NCBI RefSeq assembly: GCF_016862175.1
Contig: NZ_BOML01000012.1
Span: 1-64,000, forward strand
Source of the DNA: Paractinoplanes durhamensis
GTDB taxonomy: Bacteria > Actinomycetota > Actinomycetes > Mycobacteriales > Micromonosporaceae
Direction: 5' to 3'
DNA: 64,000 nucleotides
Each line of letters starts with the position of its first letter. Within the stretch, counting starts at the first letter, position 1. A program made the translations under genes and the position numbers. Positions 25,001-32,487 of this stretch are shown here, piece by piece. The notes below the pieces were generated by a model. The model did not search any database and was not told the DNA's origin. It saw only the letters and a program-made list of their open reading frames with translations.

Positions 25001-25612
25001 ATGCCGGAGATGGACGGCTACGAGGCGACCGCCGCGATCCGGCGGGCCGAGACCGGCGACCGGCACGTGCCGATCATCGCGATGACCGCGGGCGCCCTGC
25101 CCGAGGACCGGCAACGCTGCCTCGCCGCCGGGATGGACGACCACATCGCCAAGCCGCTGATGCCGGCCGGGGTGGCCACGGCCCTGGAGACCTGGGCGCG
25201 CCCCGGCGTCCGGCGGCAGATCGAGGAACGGCTCGACCTGCTGCGCGGGGCGGGAGCCGCGCTCGGTCCGGCCGAGCTGGCCGGGCTGCTGCGAAGGCTG
25301 AGCGCGAGCACACCCGGCCACGTGGAGCAGATCGCCCAGGCGGTCGCGACGGACGACGCGGACCGGCTGCACGAGCAGGCCCACCAGCTCAAGGGCGTGG
25401 CCGCCAACCTCGGCGCCCGCGACCTGGCCGCGGTGTGCGATCGCCTGGAACGGGTGGCCCGCGCCGGTGACCTGGACGCGGCCGTGGAACCCCTGTCCGA
25501 GCTGCGGCCGCGCACCCGGGAGATGCTGGCCGCGATCGACAGCATCCTGGCCGAGACCGCCGCGGATCAGGCGGCGGTGACCGGCACCCGCACCACGGCG
25601 TCGAACAGGTAG
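22055..25612 (+). CDS. membrane hybrid histidine kinase with PAS repeats, receiver and HPt
   Basis: 1185 residues. About five hydrophobic segments in residues 15-170, then four PAS modules (about 185-300, 305-420, 425-545, 550-665), HisKA with His690 in SMSHEIRTPMNGVIG, ATPase (NLAGNAVKFTAGG; ADTGIGID; GLGLAISRELV), receiver with Asp980 in MDCLMPEMDGYEAT and a C-terminal HPt with His1110 in HEQAHQLKGVAANLG. It is a complete BarA/ArcB-style phosphorelay in one chain; the output regulator is not encoded nearby. Its end overlaps the convergent sulfite-oxidase gene by 46 bases. Confidence 0.9.
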   Translation: MSSAPEAAERAACRLAMIFSQSMGVLTGVIGAALPVFAGPDQAAIGLSLVLFGAGTMCHVRLGGPRRRFAAVLPVLAAVLLAGALLADGLPPDGLLNGGQSAGDQGTGGLLPSLLLLAAAQIVLFTAGRRRAAVLGAAAAISAGALAVPAAGHSPAAFIAVLAGAAALLPTGGRAARQAQLETIMRHTPTAFFVKGLDGRYRMASAAFEQLYGVEPGTAAGRLDSEIHTGRKLAEVARRDRLVVDSAEPLVFEDEVPGEHGLRSFVTTVFAMRSDGGEAYAICGVTSEITQLRIAESKFKALLDASPEAMICVDAEGVVVLANARAAQVFHYRPDELLGMPVETLIPAAQRDRHRAHRRAYLAAPAPRKMGEGMRLTALCGDGTECPVEISLAAVDGEGGTVVFATVQDVTDRIAQAQSDAQLAGIVAASSDAIVSKTLDGTILTWNPGAARLYGYTAEEMIGRDVTVILPDDKPDEERRLLARVRSGELVKHHETRRVRQDGTTIYVSLSMAPIRDPGGVIVGASTISHDITAEVEAEQRLRFEREQFQMIMTAASDPFVSMDYRGLITEWNRQSEQVFGWTREQVLGRHVVDTILPRRYGAALDRILEGRWDWLLDRPTEMDAVRADGTVLPIELTMWRVRRDDRSTFHAFARDITARRQTEQALAQARDQAVETARLKSQFLASMSHEIRTPMNGVIGLSGLLLETDLAENQHRYAQGINNAGVALLAVINDVLDFSKLEAGKVVPERANFEIGRLLDEVVALVGDVTGAKSLIVIAGCHPDLAGPVSGDPGKLRQVLLNLAGNAVKFTAGGRVTVTAAPAEGDVPDGRMPVRFEVADTGIGIDADQQAALFEPFIQADASTTRRFGGTGLGLAISRELVGVMGGEIGLVSEAGKGSTFWFTVPLWPPVDGVEPQPRHVAEVPAGRGHVLLVEDNDINQTVALGILGNLGWSADVAGDGREAVRMAAAQDYQAIFMDCLMPEMDGYEATAAIRRAETGDRHVPIIAMTAGALPEDRQRCLAAGMDDHIAKPLMPAGVATALETWARPGVRRQIEERLDLLRGAGAALGPAELAGLLRRLSASTPGHVEQIAQAVATDDADRLHEQAHQLKGVAANLGARDLAAVCDRLERVARAGDLDAAVEPLSELRPRTREMLAAIDSILAETAADQAAVTGTRTTASNR

Positions 25613-26784
25613 CCGAGGGTGTTGTAGCGGGCCACGTCCGGCTGGCGGACGCCGCACACGTCGGTGGCGCGGGCGAGCAGCTCGTGCGCGCCGGCGGCCG
25701 GCCGCCAGTCGGTCTCCCAGCGCTGCCAGGCACCGCCGGCCGGGCCGACCGGCCGCGCCCGGCGCCAGTGGGCACCCCCGTCCGTGCTGACCTCGACCTG
25801 CCGGATCGGGCCGTTGGCCGACCAGGACCGGCCGGTGAGCGTGGTACGCACGCCGGCCGCGAAGGTCGCGCCCGGGTCGAGCTCGAAAGCGCTCTTGACG
25901 ACCTGCCTGTCGAACGGCTGCCCCTCGGCCGGGAAGTCCGGGCCGAACAGCCGGTAGAACTGGGTGTTCCACGGCGAGAACAGCGGCTCGGCGGACACCT
26001 CGATCCGGCCCACCCACTTGATCGAGGCGATGCCGATCCAGTGCGGCACGACCAGGCGGACCGGGTGGCCGTGGTCGGGCGGCAGCGGCTCGCCGTTCAT
26101 CTCGTAGGCGAGCAGCACGTCGTCGAGGGCCTTGCCGATCGGCAGCGGGCGGCGCACCGGCCCGAGGTCGACGCCGCCGGTCACGTAGTTCGGGTCGAGA
26201 CCCGCCGGCTGCACGTCCACGGCGTGCGGCGCGAGGCCGGCCCGGCGCAGCACGTGCCCGAGCCGCACGCCGCGCCACCGGGCCACCCCGGCCGCGCCGA
26301 GCTTCCAGGCCGTGCCGCTCACCGTCTGGCCCTGCTGGCTGGTGTAGTAGCTGCGGCCGTTGCCGGCGCACTCCACCGCCACCGAGTGCGTCTCGGCCGG
26401 GAACCGCTTGAGGTCGTCGAGGCTGAACGTGACCGGCCCGCCGCGCAGGCCGGCCCCGAACACCTCGAGCCGCCAGGCCGCCGCGTCGATGGCCGGCGTG
26501 CTGGTGTGGTTGCGGACGAAGAACCGGTCGATCGGCACGTGGAAGCCCTGATCGCGCATCGCCGACCAGCGCATCTCCGCGTTGGTCCCGAACACGGTGA
26601 ACAGCTCCGGCGGCAGTGGCTTGACGATCGGGCCGGCCGCGGCGGCGGCCGGGGCCGCACCCGGAAGCACGGCCGCCGCACCCGCCACGGCGCTGAGCGC
26701 GAGGAAGTCCCGCCGCGAGAAGCCGCGGGCCGTCCCGGCCAGCCACTGCCGGAGCCGCCGTTCGTCGTACGCCACCTCATTCAT
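25567..26784 (-). CDS. Tat-exported sulfite-oxidase-family molybdoenzyme
   Basis: 405 residues from ATG 26784. Twin-arginine signal SRRDFLALSAVAGAAAVLPGA, cleaved after AAAAA. The molybdopterin domain has the Mo-ligand Cys139 in SVAVECAGNGRS, preceded by DRFFVRNH and followed by WKLGAAGVARWRGVRL; the C-terminal dimerisation domain ends in a Mo-co dimer fold (GRSWSANGPIRQVEVSTDGG). Members oxidise sulfite to sulfate or reduce sulfoxides in the cell envelope. Given the sulfonate cluster 7 kb away a sulfite role is attractive but not shown. Confidence 0.85.
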   Translation of the reverse strand: MNEVAYDERRLRQWLAGTARGFSRRDFLALSAVAGAAAVLPGAAPAAAAAGPIVKPLPPELFTVFGTNAEMRWSAMRDQGFHVPIDRFFVRNHTSTPAIDAAAWRLEVFGAGLRGGPVTFSLDDLKRFPAETHSVAVECAGNGRSYYTSQQGQTVSGTAWKLGAAGVARWRGVRLGHVLRRAGLAPHAVDVQPAGLDPNYVTGGVDLGPVRRPLPIGKALDDVLLAYEMNGEPLPPDHGHPVRLVVPHWIGIASIKWVGRIEVSAEPLFSPWNTQFYRLFGPDFPAEGQPFDRQVVKSAFELDPGATFAAGVRTTLTGRSWSANGPIRQVEVSTDGGAHWRRARPVGPAGGAWQRWETDWRPAAGAHELLARATDVCGVRQPDVARYNTLGYLFDAVVRVPVTAA

Positions 26785-26825
26785 GGCCGTGACTCTATCG
26801 GCTCGATGGGAGAAGGGGGAGAGGG

Positions 26826-27035
26826 TCAGACCGTCACGTCGAACCGGTTGCTGCCCCGCAACTGGGCGTAGTACTGCCGGCTCTCCACCACCGCGGCCTT
26901 GTCGGACGCGATCACCCGCTGGTCCGCGCCGGCCACCATGTCGGTGGACAGCCGCCGGTAGTCGGTGGTCAGGTGGATCCGGGCGACGTGGGATCCCCAC
27001 TGGGCGCTGCCGGCGCCCCCGATTCGCATGCTCAT
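26826..27035 (-). CDS. small conserved-looking protein, function unknown
   Basis: 69 residues from ATG 27035 with AAGGAA 8 bases upstream. Mixed helix/strand sequence (MRIGGAGSAQWGSHVARIHLTTDYRRLSTDM..., then SDKAAVVESRQYYAQLRG). No signal peptide or membrane segment. The gene is divergent from the TPR protein gene, with 124 bases between. Codon use and the ribosome site support it as a real gene. Confidence 0.55.
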   Translation of the reverse strand: MSMRIGGAGSAQWGSHVARIHLTTDYRRLSTDMVAGADQRVIASDKAAVVESRQYYAQLRGSNRFDVTV

Positions 27036-27159
27036 CGCGGTTCCTTCCGCTCCTGGGTTGCAACCGCATGGATCGGTCGGATGCACCCGGCGGTTGAGGA
27101 ACCGGGCAGTGAACTGGACCACTCTCCTTTGACAACCGGAGCGCACCCGGACCTCCCGC

Positions 27160-28032
27160 ATGTCGCCGCCCGCCCCGCCGAATGTGCGGGACGTGCATAC
27201 CGAACTCCTCCTCGACCAGGCCGGCACGCTGCTGACCAGCGGCCGCGCCGACCAGGCCGCGACCCTGCTCGCCCCCGTCGTCGGCGAGGAGCCGGGCAAC
27301 GTGGAGGCGTGGCTGCTGCTGGCCCGCGCCCACCTCGAACTGCGGCACCCCGGACCGGCGCTCGACGCGGCCCGGCACGCCCTGCACCTCGAACCGCACG
27401 GCGTCGAGGCCCTGTACTGGGTGAGCGCCGCCTACACCGCGTCCGGGCGGCACGAGATGGCGATCACCGCCGCCTCGGCCGGCTGCACCGAGGACCCGGG
27501 CAACCCGCGCCTGATCGAGCGGCACGGCCGGGCGCTGCTCGCGACCGGCCGGGTGGCCGAGGCCGAGCGGGTCCTGTCCGCCGGCGCCGAGTACGCCTAC
27601 TACGACGCCGATCTGCACGTCGCGCACGGGGTCGCCCTGTTCGCCGCGGGCCGGCCGCTGAGCGCCCGCGAGGCGCACGGGCGGGCCGTCGCGCTCGAAC
27701 CGGGGCACGAACGCGCCGAGGGGGAGTTGCGCCGGATCGCCGCGGCCGAGAGGCGGATCGTCGACGCCGAGTCGCTGGTGCGGATCACCGACGAGTTCGC
27801 CGAGTCGCTGCGCATCCCGGCCGGCGGCATCGAGCCGGCTGCGGCGCCGTCCACCGGCGTCCTGGCGTACCTGTCGACCGTGGTCCTCGCGGTCTGCGTG
27901 ACGGCTCTGCTGGTGCTGGGCATCCTGGACCGGGTCACCCCGATGGTCGTACCGTCCGCCTTGACCTTCACGATCCTGTGCGCGGCGGCCGCGGCGGCGT
28001 TCGTGACCCTGCTGGCACGGCGAAAAGCCTAG
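27160..28032 (+). CDS. TPR protein with C-terminal membrane anchor
   Basis: 290 residues. Five to six TPR-like helix pairs over residues 15-200 (AATLLAPVVGEEPGNVEAWLLLARAHLEL; ALDAARHALHLEPHGVEALYWVSAAY). Two membrane segments follow at the C-terminus (VLAYLSTVVLAVCVTALLVLGIL and PSALTFTILCAAAAAAFVTLL), leaving the TPR domain cytoplasmic. Probably a protein-protein scaffold at the membrane; the partner is unknown. Ends with a 4-base overlap on the convergent MarR gene. TTGACA at 27129-27134 lacks a matching -10. Confidence 0.75.
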   Translation: MSPPAPPNVRDVHTELLLDQAGTLLTSGRADQAATLLAPVVGEEPGNVEAWLLLARAHLELRHPGPALDAARHALHLEPHGVEALYWVSAAYTASGRHEMAITAASAGCTEDPGNPRLIERHGRALLATGRVAEAERVLSAGAEYAYYDADLHVAHGVALFAAGRPLSAREAHGRAVALEPGHERAEGELRRIAAAERRIVDAESLVRITDEFAESLRIPAGGIEPAAAPSTGVLAYLSTVVLAVCVTALLVLGILDRVTPMVVPSALTFTILCAAAAAAFVTLLARRKA

Positions 28033-28463
28033 TTGTCCCGTAATTTCGCGAGAATTCCGGACAAAGCGGTCCGGTCGTCCGGGCTCAACGCCTCGAAGAA
28101 CTCGTCGCCGGACGACTGCCGGGCGGCCCGGATGGACTGCGCGGTATCAACGCCGTCCGGGGTCAGCGACAACAGCGTGGCCCGCCGATCATCGGGATCG
28201 GGATGGCGGGCGGCCAGACCGAGCCGGGCCAGATCGTCGGCGACCTCGGTGGCGGTCCGCGGCGCGATCCGCAGATGATCGGCGAGGGTGCTCAGCCGCA
28301 CGTCACCGTGGCGGGCCAGCACGCTGAGCGCACGCGCCAGCGAGGGGGAGAGGTCCCAGGGCTCCAGGGCCACCCTGGTCCGGTGCCGCAACCGCCGGGC
28401 CACCGCCCAGAACGCCTCCGACAGGCTCTCCTCGTAGTCCGAGGTGTCCACACGGCCGTCCAC
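28029..28463 (-). CDS. MarR-family transcriptional regulator
   Basis: 144 residues from GTG 28463. Winged helix: LSPSLARALSVLARHGDVRLSTLADHLRIAPRTATEVADDLARLGLAARHPDPDDRRATLLSLT, with the DDRRA wing. The start is inferred: no ribosome site is present, but TAGCGT lies about 7 bases ahead, fitting a leaderless transcript. It is divergent from an ABC exporter gene, with twin operators in the 81-base gap, so it most likely represses exporter and itself until an inducer binds. Confidence 0.85.
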   Translation of the reverse strand: MDGRVDTSDYEESLSEAFWAVARRLRHRTRVALEPWDLSPSLARALSVLARHGDVRLSTLADHLRIAPRTATEVADDLARLGLAARHPDPDDRRATLLSLTPDGVDTAQSIRAARQSSGDEFFEALSPDDRTALSGILAKLRDN

Positions 28464-28492
28464 GCGGAATACGCTAACACCGATTCCTGTTC

Positions 28493-28528
28493 TAACCTCA
28501 AGATGAGGTAACCTCAGCATTGAGGCAA
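28493..28528. promoter_or_regulatory. twin overlapping MarR operators
   Basis: Two dyads overlap: TAACCTCA-AGA-TGAGGTAA (28493-28511) and TAACCTCA-GCAT-TGAGGCAA (28509-28528). Identical left arms with 16-base spacing place two dimers on nearly the same DNA face. They lie between the divergent MarR and ABC-exporter starts. Confidence 0.7.
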
Positions 28529-28544
28529 CGAACAGGAGACAAAC

Positions 28545-30317
28545 TTGGATAGCCCACAGAAACGCGGCCGCAAGCCCACCCAGGCCGAGAAGAAGCAGGC
28601 CCGCGAGGTCTCGCTGCGCCGCATCGGCGCCCTCTTCACCGACCACCGATGGCCGCTGGCCATCGTCGTGCTGATCATCGTGGTGTCCTCGATCACCAGC
28701 ATGGCCTCCCCCTTCCTGCTGCGCGCGGTCATCGACGACGCGCTGCCGCACGCCGACCTGCGCCTGCTGGTCTGGCTGGTGATCGGCATGGTCGCCGTCG
28801 CCGCCGTGACCGCCGCCCTCGGCGTCGTCCAGACCTGGATCTCCACCGCCGTCGGCCAGAAGGTCATGCACCGGCTGCGCGTCGACGTCTTCACCCACCT
28901 GCAGCGCCAGTCGATCGGGTTCTTCACCCGCACCCGCACCGGCGAGGTGCAGTCGCGCATCACCAACGACATCGGCGGCATGGAGGCGGTGGTCACCTCG
29001 ACCGCCACCTCGGTCGCGTCCAACCTGACCACCGCGGTCGCCACTGTGGTCGCGATGGCCGCGCTGTCCTGGCAGCTCACCCTGGTGTCGGTGGTCGTGC
29101 TGCCGCCGGCGATCTACCTGTCCCGGCGGGTCGCCCAGATGCGCCGGGAGATCACCGCGCAGCGGCAGCGCGAGCTCGCCGACCTGAACGTGACGATCGA
29201 GGAGGGCCTGTCGATCAGCGGCGTCCAGCTGGCCAAGACCATGGGCACCGCGCCCGCCCTGATCGAACGGTTCACCGGGTCGTCGACCCGGCTCATCGAC
29301 CTCGAGTTGCGCAGTGAGCTGGCCGGCCGGTGGCGGATGGCGTCCATGTCGATCGTCTTCGCCGCCATTCCCGCCGTCATCTACCTGGCCGCGGGCCTGC
29401 CCTTCACCCGGGGCACGATGAGCATCGGCACCCTGGTCGCCTTCACCGCCCTGCAGACCGGCCTGTTCCGGCCGCTGATGGGCCTGCTCAACGTCGGCGT
29501 GCAGCTGACCAGCTCGCTGGCCCTGTTCGCCCGGATCTTCGAGTACCTGGACCTGTCGGTCGACGTCAAGGAGCCCGCCAATCCGGTCAGATTGCAGGCC
29601 AAGGGGCATCTGCGCTTCGAGGACGTCACCTTCGCGTACCCGGGAAGTGAGACCGCCGCGATCGCCGGCGTGACCCTCGACGTGCCGGAAGGCACCTCGC
29701 TGGCCCTGGTGGGCGAGACCGGCTCCGGCAAGAGCACCCTGGCGAGCCTGATCGCCCGTCTCTACGACCCGACCGCGGGCCGGATCACCATCGACGGTGT
29801 CGACCTGCGCGACCTGTCCCTCGCCGACCTGGCCTCGATCGTGGGCGTGGTCAGCCAGGAGACGTATCTGCTGCACACGACCGTACGGGAAAATCTTCGT
29901 TATGCCCGTCCGGACGCCACCGACGAGCAGCTTGAGGCGGCGGCGCGGGCGGCCCAGATCCACGACCGGATCGTTGATCTGCCGGACGGTTACGACACCA
30001 TGGTCGGGTCGCGCGGGCACCGGTTCTCCGGCGGTGAGAAGCAGCGCATCGCCATCGCCCGCACCCTGCTGCGCGACCCGCGCATCCTGGTCCTCGACGA
30101 GGCCACCAGCGCCCTCGACAACGAGACCGAGCGGGCCGTGCAGCGCGCCTTCGACGAGCTCGCCCGCGGCCGCACCACGGTGACGATCGCGCACCGGCTG
30201 TCGACGATCCGCGACGCCGACCAGATCGTGGTCGTCGACCACGGCCGGGTGCTGGAGTCCGGCACGCACGACGCCCTGCTCGGCGCGGGCGGAAGGTATG
30301 CGGCACTGGCCGGCTGA
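28545..30317 (+). CDS. ABC exporter, fused membrane and ATPase domains
   Basis: 590 residues from TTG 28545, 7 bases after AGGAG. A Lys/Arg-rich tail, six membrane helices (about 40-330) and a nucleotide-binding domain with GETGSGKST, VVSQETYLLHTTVRENLRY, FSGGEKQRIAIARTLL, ILVLDEATSALD and IAHRLSTIRDAD. All catalytic residues are intact, so it could work as a homodimer. Such MarR-controlled half-transporters usually export drugs or peptides; substrate unknown. Confidence 0.9.
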   Translation: MDSPQKRGRKPTQAEKKQAREVSLRRIGALFTDHRWPLAIVVLIIVVSSITSMASPFLLRAVIDDALPHADLRLLVWLVIGMVAVAAVTAALGVVQTWISTAVGQKVMHRLRVDVFTHLQRQSIGFFTRTRTGEVQSRITNDIGGMEAVVTSTATSVASNLTTAVATVVAMAALSWQLTLVSVVVLPPAIYLSRRVAQMRREITAQRQRELADLNVTIEEGLSISGVQLAKTMGTAPALIERFTGSSTRLIDLELRSELAGRWRMASMSIVFAAIPAVIYLAAGLPFTRGTMSIGTLVAFTALQTGLFRPLMGLLNVGVQLTSSLALFARIFEYLDLSVDVKEPANPVRLQAKGHLRFEDVTFAYPGSETAAIAGVTLDVPEGTSLALVGETGSGKSTLASLIARLYDPTAGRITIDGVDLRDLSLADLASIVGVVSQETYLLHTTVRENLRYARPDATDEQLEAAARAAQIHDRIVDLPDGYDTMVGSRGHRFSGGEKQRIAIARTLLRDPRILVLDEATSALDNETERAVQRAFDELARGRTTVTIAHRLSTIRDADQIVVVDHGRVLESGTHDALLGAGGRYAALAG

Positions 30318-30387
30318 ATCCTCATCCCACCCACCCGGGCAGCCGATACTCGCTGGCGACCCCGCACCGCATGAGAGAGGACCAGCG

Positions 30388-31026
30388 ATGCCGACGCAGA
30401 CCATGCGCGAGATGCCGGTCCGGGCCGACGCCTGGCGACCCACCGACCCGGTCCTGGAAGGCTTGATCCGCCGCTGTGTCTCGGATGCCGAGGCGGGCGC
30501 CGCCCGCGACGGCGTCCGCGAATACATGGCCGGCGCGATGATCCTGGCCGTCCTGTTCGTGATCCTGCTCGTCTCCGGTGTCGCCACCGGCGCGGCCATC
30601 CTGATCCCGCTGGTGCTGTTCGGCGCGGGCGCACTCTTCATGGTGCTGAACAACAAGCCCGGCCCGGTCGACCGCCGCACGGCCCTCACCCCGATCGGCG
30701 GCCCCGGCGGCCTGCCGGCCGCCTACCTGGTGCACCCGGTCGCCTGGTCGGCCGGCATGCGGGAGTACGTCGCCGGCGTCCCGCAGTCACAGCTGATGGC
30801 CGCGGTCGAGATGGCCCGCACGTTCCCCGGCTCGGTGCACGACCTGCTGAGCTTCACCGGCACGATCGCTTCCCAGCTGCCCGCGCCCCGGCACCACCTG
30901 ACCCCCGAGGACGTGGTGCACCGCACCCGCGACATGGTCCACGTCGGCCTGCCGATCATCAAGGACTTCAACACGAAGTACCCGAAGGTCGAGTCGTCCA
31001 CCGGCGGCAAAAAGAAGAAGAAGTAG
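30388..31026 (+). CDS. membrane protein with Lys-rich tail, function unknown
   Basis: 212 residues from ATG 30388 (GAGAGAGGACC upstream). Two adjacent membrane segments around residues 50-92 (MILAVLFVILLVSGVATGAAILI, LVLFGAGALFMVL) split a short N-terminal helix from a soluble C-terminal domain that includes YLVHPVAWSAGMREYVAGVPQSQLMAAVEMA. The end is a Lys run (GGKKKKK), suggesting membrane-surface or nucleic-acid contact. No family recognised. A strong hairpin follows its stop. Confidence 0.65.
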   Translation: MPTQTMREMPVRADAWRPTDPVLEGLIRRCVSDAEAGAARDGVREYMAGAMILAVLFVILLVSGVATGAAILIPLVLFGAGALFMVLNNKPGPVDRRTALTPIGGPGGLPAAYLVHPVAWSAGMREYVAGVPQSQLMAAVEMARTFPGSVHDLLSFTGTIASQLPAPRHHLTPEDVVHRTRDMVHVGLPIIKDFNTKYPKVESSTGGKKKKK

Positions 31027-31040
31027 CCCAAGCCTCATCC

Positions 31041-31072
31041 GGCGCCGGCTCCCGACATCGGGGGCCGGCGCC
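31041..31072 (+). terminator. strong GC hairpin after the Lys-tailed membrane protein gene
   Basis: GGCGCCGGC (31041-31049) pairs with GCCGGCGCC (31064-31072), and CCCG/CGGG pair inside around an ACAT loop. No T-run, as usual in high-GC actinobacteria. It begins 15 bases after the stop at 31026. Confidence 0.6.
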
Positions 31073-31086
31073 GCTGCGTACCCCTC

Positions 31087-31092
31087 TAGGCT
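31087..31092 (+). promoter_or_regulatory. -10-like hexamer TAGGCT before the nitroreductase gene
   Basis: TAGGCT ends 7 bases before the ATG at 31100; no ribosome site lies between. This is the layout of a leaderless mRNA. No -35 match is visible. Confidence 0.4.
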
Positions 31093-31099
31093 GGTTCGC

Positions 31100-31726
31100 A
31101 TGGCCGAACCGCTCAGCGTGCTGGAAGCCCTGCACAGCACCCCCGCCCGCCGTTACCTGTCGCCCGACCCGATCAGCGACGACGTCATCCGAGAGCTGCT
31201 GGACGCCGCCGTGCGCGGCCCGAGCGGCGGCAACACCCAGCGCTGGGCGTGGATCGTCGTCCGAGACCCCGAGGTGAAGGCGAAGATCGCCGAGTTCTAC
31301 CTGGAGGGCTGGAACAAGAGCTACGGCGTGAACCGAGACCGCCTCCTGGCCGACCCGACAAGCGGCGACGCCCGAACCTTCCGAGCCGGCGACCACTTGG
31401 CCAATCACATCGCCGAGGCCCCCGTCTGGATCTTCCCGGTCCTGCTCGGCGCCGCGAAGTCCCAGAACCCGCGCCTGGGCTCGTCCATCTACGGCGCCGT
31501 CCAGCAGCTGCTGCTGGCCGCCCGGGCACACGGCATCGGCACCACGCTGACCACCCTCTACATGGCCCACGAGGCCGAGGTCCGCGAGCTGCTCGGCCTC
31601 CCCGAGGACGCCCTGACGATGGCCCTGATCCCACTGGGTTACCCGGCCAAGGGCCGCTGGGCCCAGCCCAAACGCCGTCCCTTGGAAGAGGTCGTCTTCT
31701 TCGAGAAATATCAGACCAAGCAATAA
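31100..31726 (+). CDS. nitroreductase-family flavoprotein
   Basis: 208 residues. FMN-binding pattern of the family: N-terminal TPARRYLSPDPISDDVIRELLDAAVRGPSGGNTQRW (Arg and Ser contacts to FMN), GSSIYGAVQQLLLAARAHGIGTTLTTLYMAHEAEVRELLGLPEDALTMALIPLGYPAKG near the C-terminus. NAD(P)H-dependent reduction of nitro or quinone compounds is the family activity; the physiological substrate is unknown. Its 3' end faces the convergent membrane-protein gene across a bidirectional hairpin. Confidence 0.85.
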   Translation: MAEPLSVLEALHSTPARRYLSPDPISDDVIRELLDAAVRGPSGGNTQRWAWIVVRDPEVKAKIAEFYLEGWNKSYGVNRDRLLADPTSGDARTFRAGDHLANHIAEAPVWIFPVLLGAAKSQNPRLGSSIYGAVQQLLLAARAHGIGTTLTTLYMAHEAEVRELLGLPEDALTMALIPLGYPAKGRWAQPKRRPLEEVVFFEKYQTKQ

Positions 31727-31745
31727 GTACGAGGGTCGGATGAGT

Positions 31746-31813
31746 CCCCGCCGCTTCGCCCGGCACCGTCGCTGGTCACCCCCGGTGCCGCAGCCACCGG
31801 GCGGAGCGCGGGG
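31746..31813. terminator. long bidirectional hairpin between convergent genes
   Basis: The arm CCCCGCCGCTTCGCCCGG (31746-31763) pairs with CCGGGCGGAGCGCGGGG (31797-31813) with few mismatches; CACCG and CGGTG pair further in. It lies between the stops at 31726 (plus) and 31824 (minus), so it can serve both transcripts. Confidence 0.55.
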
Positions 31814-31823
31814 CTGATCTCCG

Positions 31824-32360
31824 CTACAGCGGATCCTCCTCGTCGTCGCGCAGCTTGGTGGCCCAGCACAGTGCTCCGCCCCACGCGTTGAGCAGGATCG
31901 CGCCGCCGAGCAGTTCGCGGCGTTCGGCCCGGCTGTTGGCGCGCCATGCCGGCTCGGTGACCGGCACCAGGTTTCCCTTGCGGAACTTGAGGGCGTAGCC
32001 GCCGTCGGGAGTCCGCACCGAGTTGCCGGGCGGGTCGTGGGCGATCCCGGAGATCAGGATCCCGATGCCGAGCACCGTGGCGACGATCAGGCCGGCCCGC
32101 CAGCCGTTGCCGACCCGGCCCAGCAGGCTCGAAACCTGCGCCGAGTCGGGGCGTCCGTCTCGCCGGCCCTCCACGGTTCCGAACGTCCCGCCTATCAGGC
32201 CCACCGCGGTGGCCACGATGACCAGCGCAAACACTGCGAGTGGCGCGTGCGGGCCGCCGGTGACGGACGCGTCGACCACGAAGCCCAAGCAGGTGAGCAG
32301 GGCCAGGACGGACCAGCCGGCGGCTATTGCCATAGGCGCAGCGTAAGCATTCGCGCACAT
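31824..32360 (-). CDS. multi-pass membrane protein, hypothetical
   Basis: 178 residues from ATG 32360 (a later start at 32333 is possible). Membrane segments: MAIAAGWSVLALLTCLGFVV, PLAVFALVIVATAVGLIGGTF and GWRAGLIVATVLGIGILISGI, then a soluble stretch with PDGGYALKFRKGNLVPVTEPAWRAN and a last weaker segment GGAILLNAWGGALCWAT. Family not recognised. Stands alone, divergent from the WD40-like gene. Confidence 0.65.
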   Translation of the reverse strand: MCANAYAAPMAIAAGWSVLALLTCLGFVVDASVTGGPHAPLAVFALVIVATAVGLIGGTFGTVEGRRDGRPDSAQVSSLLGRVGNGWRAGLIVATVLGIGILISGIAHDPPGNSVRTPDGGYALKFRKGNLVPVTEPAWRANSRAERRELLGGAILLNAWGGALCWATKLRDDEEDPL

Positions 32361-32487
32361 TTCTTTGGCCCGGGTCTTGCTTACGAGGTATCCATCCTCG
32401 AATATGGCTTTGCACCTCGTTCGGGGCCATTTGCCGTGGCGGCGGCTCGTGATCTGAGGAACCGAAATCAGCACGCACATAGCTTCT

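Noticed and set aside
22061-26746. 1561-codon open frame on the minus strand, antisense to the large hybrid kinase
   Set aside because: Shadow of the GC-rich plus-strand gene: Gly/Arg/Asp/His-rich without domains; the kinase below it has all motifs.
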